A stretch of 64,000 nt of DNA from Escherichia coli (GCF_036503815.1 NZ_AP027764.1:1984001-2048000); one strand, 5' to 3'; numbered from the stretch's first letter, positions 26,378-35,707 are shown. Notes: generated by a model from the sequence alone, not told the origin. Numbers and translations: made by a program.

Positions 26378-26396
26378 GATAATGGTTATTATTCAC
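26378..26396. promoter_or_regulatory. Fur box in the ybtA-ybtP intergenic region
   Basis: GATAATGGTTATTATTCAC begins with the perfect Fur half GATAAT and matches the consensus at about 14 of 19 positions. Placed between divergent starts, it can serve ybtA (72 bp upstream of its ATG), ybtP (77 bp upstream) or both. Confidence 0.7.
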
Positions 26397-26472
26397 ATTA
26401 ATTCTCAGAACGCCACCCTGAATTGTCGTTTTTGGCGTCCGTAAAAATTCATCAGGAAATTCAGTTACTCCC

Positions 26473-28275
26473 ATGTCATCTCAATCATCCAATACTGAAT
26501 CGCTGTCCCGATTTCCTCTCTGGCAGGTGATTACACCGGTTCGCAGGAAGGTTATTTTAGCTATGGCGCTGGCGGGGCTGGCGGCATTAACCAGCCTGGG
26601 GGCGCTCCTTTTTCTAGCGTGGAGCCTGCGTGACATTCGCGCGACGCCTGACGCTATTCCGGCCTGGCCGCTGGGCGGTGTGATCGGCTGCGTGGTCTTA
26701 ACTTTTGTTCTGCGCTTACAGGCGTTCAACACCTCTCATTACGCGGCTTTTCATCTGGAGAACATTCTGCGCAGCAGGTTAGCCCGTAAAGCATTGCAGC
26801 TTCCGCCTGGCGTGTTACAGCAAATGGGCAGCGGGTCAGTGGCGAAAGTGATGCTGGATGACGTGAAGTCGTTACATATTTTTGTGGCCGACAGCACGCC
26901 GCTCTATGCCCGCGCGATCATCATGCCGCTGGCGACAATCGTTATCTTGTTCTGGCTGGACTGGCGGCTGGCAATCGCGACGCTGGGGGTACTGGCGTTT
27001 GGATCGGTTGTTCTCGTGCTCGCCCGCCAGCGTTCGGAAGATATGGCTCAGCGTTATCATAAGGCGCGCGAGCAGGTTAGCGCGGCGGTGATTGAGTTCG
27101 TGCAGGCCATGCCCGTGGTGAGAACGTTTGATAGCGGCAGCACCAGTTTTTTGCGCTATCAACGAGCCCTCGAAGAGTGGGTCGATGTGCTCAAAACCTG
27201 GTATCGCAAAGCCGGTTTTTCAGCGCGTTTTTCCTTCTCGATTCTGAATCCTCTCCCGACCCTGTTTGTCCTGATCTGGTCGGGATACGGCCTGCTGCAC
27301 TATGGCAGTTTCGATTTTATCGCGTGGGTGGCCGTTTTACTGCTGGGCAGCGGAATGGCCGAAGCCGTAATGCCAATGATGATGCTCAATAACCTGGTCG
27401 CGCAAACGCGTTTAAGCATTCAGCGTATTTATCAGGTTCTCGCGATGCCGGAGTTATCGCTGCCGCAGTCTGACCAGCAGCCGCAAGAGGCGAGCATTAC
27501 CTTTGAGCAGGTGAGCTTTCATTATCCGCAAGCGCGTACTGGCGCCGCGTTGCAGGAGGTGAGCTTTCATGTGCCTGCCGGGCAAATTGTGGCGCTGGTC
27601 GGGCCAAGCGGCGCCGGAAAAAGCACCGTGGCGCGCTTGCTGCTGCGTTACGCCGACCCGGACAAAGGCCATATCCGTATTGGAGGCGTGGATCTGCGTG
27701 ATATGCAGACGGACACCCTGATGAAGCAACTCTCGTTTGTGTCTCAGGACAACTTCCTTTTTGCCGACACGATAGCCAATAACATTCGTCTGGGCGCGCC
27801 GGATACGCCGCTGGAGGCGGTAATAGCGGCGGCCAGAGTGGCGCAGGCCCATGATTTTATTAGCGCTCTGCCAGAAGGTTACAACACACGAGTCGGGGAA
27901 CGTGGGGTATTTCTCTCCGGCGGCCAGCGGCAGCGCATTACTATCGCCCGGGCGCTTTTGCAGGATCGCCCCATCCTGGTGCTCGATGAGGCGACGGCGT
28001 TTGCTGACCCGGAAAACGAAGCGGCGCTTATCAAGGCGCTCGCGGCGGCCATGCGTGGCCGGACGGTCATCATGGTCGCGCATCGTCTCTCAATGGTGAC
28101 TCAGGCCGATGTGATATTGCTGTTTTCCGACGGACAGCTCAGGGAAATGGGGAACCATATGCAACTGTTGGCGCAGGGCGGCCTGTATCAACGGCTCTGG
28201 CAACACTATCAGCAGGCGCAGCATTGGGTGCCGGGTGGAACACAGGAAGAGGTGGTGGAAAATGAAAGACAATAA
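26473..28275 (+). CDS. ybtP: Yersiniabactin ABC transporter subunit YbtP
   Basis: A 600-aa inner-membrane half-transporter with fused membrane and ATPase domains, needed together with YbtQ for iron acquisition from ferric yersiniabactin. Membrane helices occupy roughly residues 25-310. Walker A (GPSGAGKST) begins near 377, the signature is LSGGQRQR and Walker B is PILVLDEATAF. This architecture is typical of exporters, yet YbtPQ acts as importer, an unusual feature of the family. It is the first gene of ybtPQXS, divergent from ybtA. Its end overlaps the ybtQ start by 14 bp. Confidence 0.96.
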   Translation: MSSQSSNTESLSRFPLWQVITPVRRKVILAMALAGLAALTSLGALLFLAWSLRDIRATPDAIPAWPLGGVIGCVVLTFVLRLQAFNTSHYAAFHLENILRSRLARKALQLPPGVLQQMGSGSVAKVMLDDVKSLHIFVADSTPLYARAIIMPLATIVILFWLDWRLAIATLGVLAFGSVVLVLARQRSEDMAQRYHKAREQVSAAVIEFVQAMPVVRTFDSGSTSFLRYQRALEEWVDVLKTWYRKAGFSARFSFSILNPLPTLFVLIWSGYGLLHYGSFDFIAWVAVLLLGSGMAEAVMPMMMLNNLVAQTRLSIQRIYQVLAMPELSLPQSDQQPQEASITFEQVSFHYPQARTGAALQEVSFHVPAGQIVALVGPSGAGKSTVARLLLRYADPDKGHIRIGGVDLRDMQTDTLMKQLSFVSQDNFLFADTIANNIRLGAPDTPLEAVIAAARVAQAHDFISALPEGYNTRVGERGVFLSGGQRQRITIARALLQDRPILVLDEATAFADPENEAALIKALAAAMRGRTVIMVAHRLSMVTQADVILLFSDGQLREMGNHMQLLAQGGLYQRLWQHYQQAQHWVPGGTQEEVVENERQ

Positions 28276-30064
28276 TCCTGCGGATAACCTGGCCTGGCGC
28301 GTCAACTGGCGCCAGCTTATCTCCAGCGTTGGCAGTCAGGCCAGGATGCTGCGACGCAGTATGCTGGCGCTGTTGCTGGCGGCATTCATGCAGGGGATCG
28401 CCTTTGCCTGTCTTTATCCGATCATTGATGCGCTGTTACGGGGAGACGCGCCGCAACTTCTTAACTGGGCTATGGCCTTCAGCGTCGCCGCAATTGTGAC
28501 GCTGGTGCTACGCTGGTATGGCCTGGGCTTTGAATACCGTGGTCATCTGGCGCAGGCCACCCATGAGTTGCGCCTGCGACTTGGCGAGCAGTTACGCCGC
28601 GTGCCGCTGGAGAAGCTCCAGCGCGGCAGGGCGGGTGAAATGAACGCCTTGCTGCTGGGCAGCGTGGATGAAAACCTCAATTATGTTATTGCGATAGCCA
28701 ATATTTTGCTGCTCACCATTGTCACGCCGCTGACGGCGTCGCTGGCGACATTGTGGATAGACTGGCGGCTGGGGCTGGTGATGTTGCTGATCTTCCCTCT
28801 GCTGGTGCCGTTTTATTACTGGCGCCGCCCGGCGATGCGGCGACAAATGCAGACGCTGGGGGAAGCGCACCAGCGTCTGAGCGGCGATATCGTTGAATTT
28901 GCTCAGGGGATGATGGTATTGCGCACCTGCGGCAGCGATGCCGATAAAAGCCGGGCGCTGCTGGCGCATTTCAATGCGCTGGAAAACTTACAGACCCGCA
29001 CTCACCGTCAGGGCGCTGGCGCGACGATGCTGATCGCCAGCGTCGTGGAGTTGGGCCTACAGGTGGTGGTGTTATCCGGGATCGTCTGGGTAGTGACGGG
29101 CACTCTGAACCTCGCCTTTTTGATTGCCGCCGTCGCGATGATTATGCGCTTCGCAGAACCGATGGCGATGTTTATCAGCTACACCTCGGTTGTGGAACTG
29201 ATCGCCAGCGCCCTGCAACGGATTGAGCGGTTTATGGCGATAGCACCGCTTCCCGTCGCAGAGCAAAGCGAGATGCCGGAACGTTACGATATCCGCTTTG
29301 ACAACGTCAGCTATCGCTACGAAGAAGGCGACGGCCACGCGCTTAATCATGTTTCTTTGACGTTCCCGGCAGCCAGTATGAGCGCGCTGGTGGGTGCCTC
29401 CGGCGCAGGCAAAACTACGGTCACCAAACTGTTAATGCGCTATGCCGATCCGCAGCAAGGGCAGATTTCTATTGGCGGCGTCGATATTCGCCGCCTGACG
29501 CCGGAACAGCTCAATAGCCTGATTTCTGTTGTTTTCCAGGATGTCTGGCTGTTTGATGACACGCTGCTGGCGAATATCCGTATCGCGCGCCCACAGGCGA
29601 CGCGGCAGGAGGTAGAAGAGGCCGCCCGCGCGGCGCAGTGCCTTGAGTTTATTTCCCGTCTTCCGCAAGGCTGGCTGACGCCAATGGGAGAGATGGGCGG
29701 CCAGCTATCGGGCGGCGAGCGCCAGCGGATTTCCATTGCCAGAGCGTTATTGAAAAACGCGCCGGTCGTCATTCTCGATGAACCGACTGCCGCGCTGGAT
29801 ATTGAAAGCGAGCTGGCGGTGCAAAAAGCGATCGATAACCTGGTTCACAACCGGACGGTGATTATCATCGCTCACCGTTTATCCACCATCGCCGGGGCCG
29901 GAAACATTCTGGTGATGGAAGAGGGACAGGTGGTTGAGCAGGGTACTCATGCACAATTGCTCTCACATCATGGACGTTATCAGGCGCTGTGGCAGGCGCA
30001 AATGGCCGCGCGCGTGTGGCGCGACGACGGGGTTTCCGCGTCTGGAGAGTGGGTGCATGAGTGA
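28262..30064 (+). CDS. ybtQ: Yersiniabactin ABC transporter subunit YbtQ
   Basis: The 600-aa partner half-transporter of YbtP, with the same fused design: helices over residues 40-320, Walker A GASGAGKTT near 379, signature LSGGERQR, Walker B PVVILDEPTAALD, and the switch His in IIIAHRLST. I placed the start at ATG 28262 (MKDNNPADN), which gives the known length; the frame could begin 27 bp upstream. The start lies within the last codons of ybtP and the stop overlaps ybtX, so the operon is tightly coupled. The two subunits probably work as a heterodimer. Confidence 0.96.
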   Translation: MKDNNPADNLAWRVNWRQLISSVGSQARMLRRSMLALLLAAFMQGIAFACLYPIIDALLRGDAPQLLNWAMAFSVAAIVTLVLRWYGLGFEYRGHLAQATHELRLRLGEQLRRVPLEKLQRGRAGEMNALLLGSVDENLNYVIAIANILLLTIVTPLTASLATLWIDWRLGLVMLLIFPLLVPFYYWRRPAMRRQMQTLGEAHQRLSGDIVEFAQGMMVLRTCGSDADKSRALLAHFNALENLQTRTHRQGAGATMLIASVVELGLQVVVLSGIVWVVTGTLNLAFLIAAVAMIMRFAEPMAMFISYTSVVELIASALQRIERFMAIAPLPVAEQSEMPERYDIRFDNVSYRYEEGDGHALNHVSLTFPAASMSALVGASGAGKTTVTKLLMRYADPQQGQISIGGVDIRRLTPEQLNSLISVVFQDVWLFDDTLLANIRIARPQATRQEVEEAARAAQCLEFISRLPQGWLTPMGEMGGQLSGGERQRISIARALLKNAPVVILDEPTAALDIESELAVQKAIDNLVHNRTVIIIAHRLSTIAGAGNILVMEEGQVVEQGTHAQLLSHHGRYQALWQAQMAARVWRDDGVSASGEWVHE

Positions 30065-31337
30065 TGTTCAGTCGAATGTGAAACCGCTGACGTTGACGAC
30101 CGGGCGGGTGATTTTTGCTATTGCCGGCGTCTATGTGACGCAGAGTCTGGTATCGGCGCTGTCTATGCAGTCCTTACCCGCGCTGGTGCGCGCTGCTGGC
30201 GGATCGCTGGCGCTTGCCGGTGCGACAACCCTGTTCATGCTGCCCTGGGCGCTGAAGTTTATTTGGGCGCCGTGGATCGAACGCTGGCGGCTTCCGCCCG
30301 GTAGCCAGGAACGCCGTTCGCGGATGTTAATCCTGCGTGGTCAGGTCGCGCTAGCGGCGATCCTGATGATTGCCGCAGCGATTGGCTGGTTTGGGCGAGA
30401 AGGAGGATTTCCCGATACGCAAATCGTCGCGTTATTTGTTCTGTTTATGGTGGCAGGCACGGTCGCTTCCACCATTGATATCGCCAGCGACGGCTTTTGC
30501 GTCGATCAACTGACTCGCGCGGGTTACGGCTGGGGAAACAGCGTGCAGGTCGGCGGCAGCTATCTGGGAATGATGTGCGGCGGCGGGGTGTTCCTAATGT
30601 TGTCGGCAGCATCCGGCTGGCCTGTCGCCATGCTGATGATGGCGATGCTGATTATGGCGCTGTCATTCCCGCTGTGGCGCATTACGGAGCCGACGCGAAC
30701 AGCGCCTATCCCGCATGTTCCGGCGTTAGGTTATGCGCTAAGGAGGAAGCAGGCGCGCCTGGGCTTACTGCTGGTATTAATGCTGAATTCAGGTATGCGG
30801 TTTGTGCTGCCTCTTCTGGCGCCGCTGTTGTTGGATCATGGGTTGAGCATGTCTGCGTTGGGCGCGCTGTTCAGCGGCGGCAATATTGCAGCGGGCATAG
30901 CAGGAACGCTGGCCGGCGGATTACTGATGAAATACACCTCACCCGGCAGAGCGCTGTTGACGGCTTATGGCGTCCAGGGGATCGCGCTGCTGGCGGTGGT
31001 GATGACGTTCATGATGGCGCCGGGTCATCTGTTGCTGCCGATTCTCCAGTGTCTGGTCATTGTCCAGTCCATTTCGCTGGCCTGCGCGCTGGTCTGTCTT
31101 TACGCCACGCTGATGTCGCTTTCATCGCCTTTGCAGGCCGGTGTCGACTTCACCCTCTTTCAATGTACTGACGCGGCAATCGCCATCCTGGCTGGTGTTA
31201 TCGGCGGCGTTGTTGCTCAACATTTTGGCTATGCGGCCTGCTTCCTGTTTGCCGGGGTATTCACGTTGCTGGCGGCGTGGGTTGCTTATATCCGGCTGCA
31301 TTCGGCAAGAGAACTGATGACAAGCGCAATTGATTGA
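30057..31337 (+). CDS. ybtX: YbtX (Irp8), MFS-type membrane protein
   Basis: A 426-aa protein with about twelve membrane segments of the major facilitator superfamily, related to EntS/AmpG-like transporters. Its role in yersiniabactin use is not settled: deletion has been reported to have little effect on iron uptake, and a link to zinc acquisition by yersiniabactin has been suggested. ATG 30057 (MSDVQSNVK) overlaps the ybtQ stop by 8 bp and gives the family length; the open frame to 29934 lies inside ybtQ. GAGAGT just upstream is a weak ribosome site, so coupling with ybtQ is likely. Confidence 0.93.
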   Translation: MSDVQSNVKPLTLTTGRVIFAIAGVYVTQSLVSALSMQSLPALVRAAGGSLALAGATTLFMLPWALKFIWAPWIERWRLPPGSQERRSRMLILRGQVALAAILMIAAAIGWFGREGGFPDTQIVALFVLFMVAGTVASTIDIASDGFCVDQLTRAGYGWGNSVQVGGSYLGMMCGGGVFLMLSAASGWPVAMLMMAMLIMALSFPLWRITEPTRTAPIPHVPALGYALRRKQARLGLLLVLMLNSGMRFVLPLLAPLLLDHGLSMSALGALFSGGNIAAGIAGTLAGGLLMKYTSPGRALLTAYGVQGIALLAVVMTFMMAPGHLLLPILQCLVIVQSISLACALVCLYATLMSLSSPLQAGVDFTLFQCTDAAIAILAGVIGGVVAQHFGYAACFLFAGVFTLLAAWVAYIRLHSARELMTSAID

Positions 31338-31364
31338 TCCGGGAATAACACAGAGAGGTAAGGG

Positions 31365-32669
31365 ATGAAAATCAGTGAATTTTTACACCTGGCGTTACCA
31401 GAGGAACAATGGCTGCCGACGATTTCTGGCGTTTTACGCCAGTTCGCAGAAGAAGAGTGTTATGTCTATGAGCGTCAACCCTGTTGGTATTTAGGCAAAG
31501 GGTGCCTGGCACGGTTGCACATTAATGCCGACGGAACGCAGGCGACATTTATTGATGATGCCGGGGAGCAACAATGGGCGGTGGATTCCATTACCGACTG
31601 CGCGCGTCGTTTTATGGCACATCCTCAGGTGAAAGGACGTCGGGTTTATGGACAGGTTGGGTTCAACTTTGCGGCGCATGCGCGGGGGATTGCCTTTAAC
31701 GCCGGGGAGTGGCCGCTGCTGACGTTAACCGTTCCCCGTGAAGAACTTATTTTTGAAAAGGGAAATGTCACCGTTTATGCGGACTCCGCCGACGGGGGCC
31801 GACGTTTGTGTGAGTGGGTAAAAGAGGCCAGTACAACGACGCAGAACGCACCACTGGCGGTGGATACCGCCCTCAATGGCGAGGCGTATAAACAACAGGT
31901 TGCACGCGCCGTTGCGGAGATCCGCCGTGGCGAGTATGTCAAAGTGATTGTCTCGCGCGCTATTCCCCTGCCATCGCGGATTGATATGCCCGCCACGCTG
32001 TTATACGGGCGGCAGGCAAATACACCTGTGCGCTCGTTTATGTTCCGTCAGGAAGGACGCGAAGCGCTGGGCTTTAGCCCGGAACTGGTGATGTCAGTGA
32101 CGGGCAATAAAGTGGTCACTGAACCGCTTGCGGGCACCCGCGATCGCATGGGAAACCCGGAGCATAATAAGGCGAAAGAGGCAGAACTGCTGCACGACAG
32201 TAAAGAGGTGCTTGAGCATATCCTTTCTGTCAAAGAAGCGATTGCTGAACTGGAGGCCGTTTGCCTGCCGGGCAGCGTGGTGGTTGAAGATTTAATGTCG
32301 GTTCGCCAGCGCGGCAGCGTTCAGCATCTGGGGTCCGGCGTGAGCGGTCAGCTTGCGGAAAACAAGGATGCCTGGGATGCGTTTACCGTGCTGTTTCCGT
32401 CGATTACCGCCTCAGGTATCCCTAAAAACGCTGCCCTGAACGCGATTATGCAAATTGAGAAGACGCCGCGAGAGCTCTATTCCGGCGCAATTCTGCTGCT
32501 GGACGATATGCGCTTCGATGCGGCGCTAGTTCTGCGTTCCGTATTTCAGGACAGCCAGCGCTGCTGGATACAAGCGGGGGCGGGAATCATCGCGCAATCT
32601 ACACCGGAACGCGAACTGACGGAAACCCGGGAGAAATTAGCGAGCATTGCGCCCTATTTAATGGTGTAG
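31365..32669 (+). CDS. ybtS: Salicylate synthase YbtS (Irp9)
   Basis: A 434-aa chorismate-utilising enzyme that converts chorismate through isochorismate to salicylate and pyruvate, the first committed step of yersiniabactin synthesis. The C-terminal MST-family core is complete: VKVIVSRAIPL, FSPELVMSV, TEPLAGTRDR, then LPGSVVVEDLMSVRQRGSVQH, ASGIPKNAAL and the GAGI segment near the end. A GAGAGG ribosome site precedes the ATG. It is the last gene of ybtPQXS, so salicylate production is controlled with transport and not with the synthetase genes. Confidence 0.96.
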   Translation: MKISEFLHLALPEEQWLPTISGVLRQFAEEECYVYERQPCWYLGKGCLARLHINADGTQATFIDDAGEQQWAVDSITDCARRFMAHPQVKGRRVYGQVGFNFAAHARGIAFNAGEWPLLTLTVPREELIFEKGNVTVYADSADGGRRLCEWVKEASTTTQNAPLAVDTALNGEAYKQQVARAVAEIRRGEYVKVIVSRAIPLPSRIDMPATLLYGRQANTPVRSFMFRQEGREALGFSPELVMSVTGNKVVTEPLAGTRDRMGNPEHNKAKEAELLHDSKEVLEHILSVKEAIAELEAVCLPGSVVVEDLMSVRQRGSVQHLGSGVSGQLAENKDAWDAFTVLFPSITASGIPKNAALNAIMQIEKTPRELYSGAILLLDDMRFDAALVLRSVFQDSQRCWIQAGAGIIAQSTPERELTETREKLASIAPYLMV

Positions 32670-32807
32670 GAGTAACTGTTTTCTAACCTCACAACCAGAC
32701 TGTCCAAAGACAATTGAGTCGCTCTTTGATTCCTCTGTGACTCTATTGTCTTCTTTTTGGATAAAATAGGTGTTTTTCGTCATGAAGTTGATAAAAGTCT
32801 ATATAGA

Positions 32808-32828
32808 ACCACCTCCTGTAGAGGTGGT
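32808..32828. terminator. Hairpin between ybtS and intB
   Basis: ACCACCTC (32808-32815) and its complement (32821-32828) form a perfect 8-bp stem with a 5-nt loop. It lies between the convergent ends of ybtS and the integrase gene. No strong T-run follows on either strand, so terminator activity is uncertain. Confidence 0.4.
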
Positions 32829-32862
32829 GGTAATTTGCCAGAGTGTGGGATTCGTTAGTATA

Positions 32863-34125
32863 CTATGGGATAAACTTATTTTTACCAATTGTATAAGGCG
32901 GTGCATAAGATTCTCGGCATGCTTCCAGATAATCCGACCACCACTGCATCATCGCTTTGCGGGCTTCTAGGTGCTCTGCCTTATGAATATAAGCCATGCG
33001 CACGGTATTGCGCTCCTGATGACTCATCTGGCGTTCTACTGCGTCCTTTGCCCATAAACCCGATTCCATCAGCGCACTGCATGCCATTGCCCGGAAGCCG
33101 TGACCGCAGATATCCTTTTTCGTGTCGTAGCCCATCACCCGCAGTGCCTTATTGACCGTGTTTTCACACATTGGCTTATACGGGTTATGGTCGCCGGGGA
33201 AGATCAGTTCATTATTACCGGTGATATCCTTAATCTGTTTCAGAATGGCGATGGACTGTTCTGAGAGGGGGACGATATGCGACATTCGCATTTTGGCCCC
33301 GCGGCCGGAATAACGCACTCCAATAATGGGTTCTCGCGTCGCGGGTATCGTCCAGACTCGGTTTGTGAAATCAATCTCTGACCAGCGGGCGAAACGCAGT
33401 TCACTGGAGCGAATGAACACATGCAGCATCAGCAGGACGGCCAACCGCGTCAGTTCACGACCCTGATGATATGCCCCAATACGTTCAAGCAGTTCAGGCA
33501 GCCGCTCCAGTGGCAGGGCAGGATAGTGCCGTCTGACAGGAGGTGTGGTCACGCCGCCAAGATTTGCTGCCGGGTTCGTATCGATTAACCCCTGATGAAC
33601 CGCATGGCGCATTATGTTACTCAGGTGCTGCCGCGTGCGGGACGCAACTTCCAGCAGACCTTTTTCCTCGATCCTTTTCAGCAGGTCAATGAAATGACGG
33701 GGTTTAAGTTCTGATACAGGCAGGTTGCCAATGACCGGAAAGATGTGATTGTTCAGGCTGGCAAGCAGACGGTCAGCGGTGTTCTGCGACCATTTCCGGT
33801 TACTTTTATGCCACGCCAGCGCCACGTTTTTAAAAACTTTATCCGGTGTTCGTGAGCCACGTTCAGCAGCCCGCTGCTGTACCGGGTTGATATTCAGCGC
33901 CAGCATTTTACGGACACCTTCACGCTGCTGTCGCGCATCAGAGAGGGAGACGGCAGGATAGGCACCCAGCGCAATGCGCGATTCTTTACCGTTAATACGG
34001 TACTTGAGATACCAGTGACGTGAGCCACCCGGCTTGACCAGCAGATACAGACCGTGGGAATCGGAGACTTTAAAGGGTTTATCAGAAGGTTTGAGAGTGC
34101 GGATTTTCGCGTCGGTAAGGGACAT
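32863..34125 (-). CDS. intB: HPI integrase IntB, P4-type tyrosine recombinase
   Basis: A 420-aa site-specific recombinase that inserts the island into tRNA-Asn genes and, with Hef, excises it. The N-terminal DUF4102 arm-binding domain (LTDAKIRTLKPSDKPFKV, then GSRHWYLKYRINGKESRIALG) spans residues 1-90. The catalytic residues are all visible: Arg239 in FIRSSELRF, His342-x-x-Arg345 in HGFRAMA, His369 in QMSHQ and nucleophile Tyr379. The gene points away from the tRNA, with its start 161 bp from the tRNA 3' end, as in other P4-type islands. The reading frame is full length, so the enzyme should be active. Confidence 0.95.
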   Translation of the reverse strand: MSLTDAKIRTLKPSDKPFKVSDSHGLYLLVKPGGSRHWYLKYRINGKESRIALGAYPAVSLSDARQQREGVRKMLALNINPVQQRAAERGSRTPDKVFKNVALAWHKSNRKWSQNTADRLLASLNNHIFPVIGNLPVSELKPRHFIDLLKRIEEKGLLEVASRTRQHLSNIMRHAVHQGLIDTNPAANLGGVTTPPVRRHYPALPLERLPELLERIGAYHQGRELTRLAVLLMLHVFIRSSELRFARWSEIDFTNRVWTIPATREPIIGVRYSGRGAKMRMSHIVPLSEQSIAILKQIKDITGNNELIFPGDHNPYKPMCENTVNKALRVMGYDTKKDICGHGFRAMACSALMESGLWAKDAVERQMSHQERNTVRMAYIHKAEHLEARKAMMQWWSDYLEACRESYAPPYTIGKNKFIP

Positions 34126-34285
34126 ATGGGGGTCGCTCCATTATCGAACTAACCTGACCCCAGATTTGACCACCAATTTTTCCCGATGCGGAGGGTAAAA
34201 TCAAAATGCACCGGGAAGAGTTTTCACGCTAACCTGTTGAACCAACATCATATAATGATTCGCAAGGATGCATGAAAACAGCAAA

Positions 34286-34302
34286 TTGGCTCCTCTGACT
34301 GG
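34286..34302. other. HPI attachment site (core at tRNA-Asn 3' end)
   Basis: TTGGCTCCTCTGACTGG is the 17-bp 3' end of tRNA-Asn plus one base, the size and place of the direct repeat reported for HPI junctions. The partner repeat at the other end of the island lies outside the window. The same 17 bp occur at the ends of the other three tRNA-Asn genes (36695-36711, 38580-38596, 53039-53055), which are therefore unoccupied potential targets. Confidence 0.75.
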
Positions 34303-34362
34303 ACTCGAACCAGTGACATACGGATTAACAGTCCGCCGTTCTACCGACTGAACTACAGAGGA
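34287..34362 (-). tRNA. asnV: tRNA-Asn(GTT), HPI target
   Basis: A 76-nt tRNA gene with anticodon GTT (in GACTGTTAATC), a complete acceptor stem TCCTCTG and encoded CCA. It is identical to the three other copies in the window. The symbol follows the K-12 order, where the copy next to nac is asnV; reports of E. coli HPIs usually name asnT, and the sequence alone cannot separate the copies. Island integration keeps the gene intact. Confidence 0.93.
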
Positions 34363-34483
34363 ATCGTGAGAACGGGGCGCATATTAATGGCAGTGCATGG
34401 TGATGTCAAAGGGTGAAATGCATTTTTTTGTTTGTTTGCTGTCAATTTCAACAAAGTGGTGAGCTTTCAATCTTATTGGGTAA

Positions 34484-34500
34484 TGAACCATCGTGGTGCA
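34484..34500 (+). promoter_or_regulatory. NtrC-like binding site upstream of nac
   Basis: TGAACCATCGTGGTGCA is a near-perfect match to the NtrC palindrome TGCACC-N5-GGTGCA. It lies about 120 bp upstream of the sigma-54 element, normal for an enhancer site. It lies within a 326-bp gene-free stretch (34363-34688) that holds nothing else I can recognise except the sigma-54 promoter and the tRNA promoter. Confidence 0.7.
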
Positions 34501-34617
34501 TACCCTCCTTTTATAGGGCAGGGGAACGCGACAGCTGATTAAAGGAGCCAATGACGAATCTATCATAATCTCTTATTTGACAGTTGCTTAGCTTGTACAT
34601 CAACGCCAAAATAAAAC

Positions 34618-34633
34618 TGGCAAGCATCTTGCA
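34618..34633 (+). promoter_or_regulatory. Sigma-54 promoter of nac
   Basis: TGGCAAGCATCTTGCA has the -24 GG (34619-34620) and -12 GC (34631-34632) separated by exactly 10 bp, as required for RpoN. Transcription would begin about 45 bp before the nac ATG. This agrees with nac being an NtrC/RpoN-dependent nitrogen-starvation gene. Confidence 0.85.
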
Positions 34634-34688
34634 ATCTGGTTGTAAGTAATGGCGGCACTTGGGCCGATTCTTATAAACCGGAGGCAAC

Positions 34689-35606
34689 ATGAACTTCAGA
34701 CGCCTGAAATACTTCGTAAAAATTGTAGATATTGGTAGCCTGACCCAGGCTGCTGAAGTGTTGCATATCGCGCAACCCGCGCTCAGCCAGCAGGTTGCCA
34801 CGCTGGAAGGTGAGTTGAATCAACAACTATTGATTCGCACAAAACGGGGCGTTACGCCAACAGACGCCGGAAAAATTCTCTATACCCATGCGCGGGCCAT
34901 TTTACGCCAGTGTGAACAGGCCCAACTGGCGGTGCATAATGTTGGTCAGGCATTATCTGGGCAAGTCTCGATTGGCTTTGCACCAGGAACAGCGGCCTCA
35001 TCTATCACCATGCCTTTATTGCAGGCGGTTCGCGCTGAATTCCCGGAAATTGTTATTTATCTCCATGAAAATAGCGGTGCTGTGCTCAACGAAAAACTGA
35101 TAAGCCACCAACTCGATATGGCAGTGATTTATGAGCATTCTCCTGTGGCTGGTGTTTCCAGTCAGGCTTTGCTGAAAGAAGATCTTTTCCTGGTAGGAAC
35201 GCAAGATTGCCCGGGGCAAAGCGTTGATGTTAATGCTATTGCGCAAATGAACCTCTTTCTCCCCAGTGATTACAGTGCTATTAGACTTCGTGTTGATGAG
35301 GCTTTTTCCCTACGGCGACTCACGGCAAAAGTCATTGGTGAAATTGAGTCTATTGCCACGCTTACCGCAGCGATTGCCAGCGGCATGGGCGTTGCAGTAT
35401 TACCCGAATCGGCCGCGCGTTCGTTATGTGGCGCAGTAAACGGATGGATGTCACGCATTACCACACCTTCAATGAGTCTCTCTTTGTCATTAAATTTACC
35501 CGCCAGAGCGAACTTATCACCACAGGCGCAAGCAGTGAAAGAGTTGTTAATGTCAGTGATGAGTTCTCCAGTGATGGAAAAAAGGCAGTGGCAATTGGTG
35601 AGCTAA
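34689..35606 (+). CDS. nac: Nitrogen assimilation control regulator Nac
   Basis: A 305-aa LysR-type regulator made under nitrogen limitation. It links RpoN-dependent nitrogen control to sigma-70 promoters, for example repressing gdhA and its own gene. The N-terminal winged helix reads MNFRRLKYFVKIVDIGS, then LTQAAEVLHIAQPALSQQVATLE; the C-terminal effector domain covers about residues 90-295. Length equals K-12 Nac. Its promoter is the RpoN element at 34618-34633 with an NtrC-like site further upstream. cbl follows 101 bp downstream in the same direction. Confidence 0.96.
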   Translation: MNFRRLKYFVKIVDIGSLTQAAEVLHIAQPALSQQVATLEGELNQQLLIRTKRGVTPTDAGKILYTHARAILRQCEQAQLAVHNVGQALSGQVSIGFAPGTAASSITMPLLQAVRAEFPEIVIYLHENSGAVLNEKLISHQLDMAVIYEHSPVAGVSSQALLKEDLFLVGTQDCPGQSVDVNAIAQMNLFLPSDYSAIRLRVDEAFSLRRLTAKVIGEIESIATLTAAIASGMGVAVLPESAARSLCGAVNGWMSRITTPSMSLSLSLNLPARANLSPQAQAVKELLMSVMSSPVMEKRQWQLVS

Positions 35607-35707
35607 GCGTTATATCGGGATGGAATAAGATGCGGGTTTTTATTATTTGTTATGCCGGGCATTAGACTTTAACAATAACGTGATATCTGAACTGCCCGGA
35701 GTTTACC

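Noticed and set aside
27454..28083. 209-aa minus-strand ORF antisense to ybtP
   Set aside because: It lies over the conserved ATPase domain of ybtP and has low-complexity, Arg/His-rich content typical of shadows.
30497..31171. 224-aa plus-strand ORF inside ybtX
   Set aside because: It is a frame shadow of the GC-rich ybtX gene; the MFS protein in the other frame is full length and conserved.
32770..32970. 66-aa plus-strand ORF between ybtS and intB
   Set aside because: It overlaps the end of intB on the other strand and contains the intergenic hairpin; no family seen.
34384..34801. Minus-strand ORFs upstream of nac
   Set aside because: They cover the NtrC/RpoN promoter and the start of nac; nothing supports translation.
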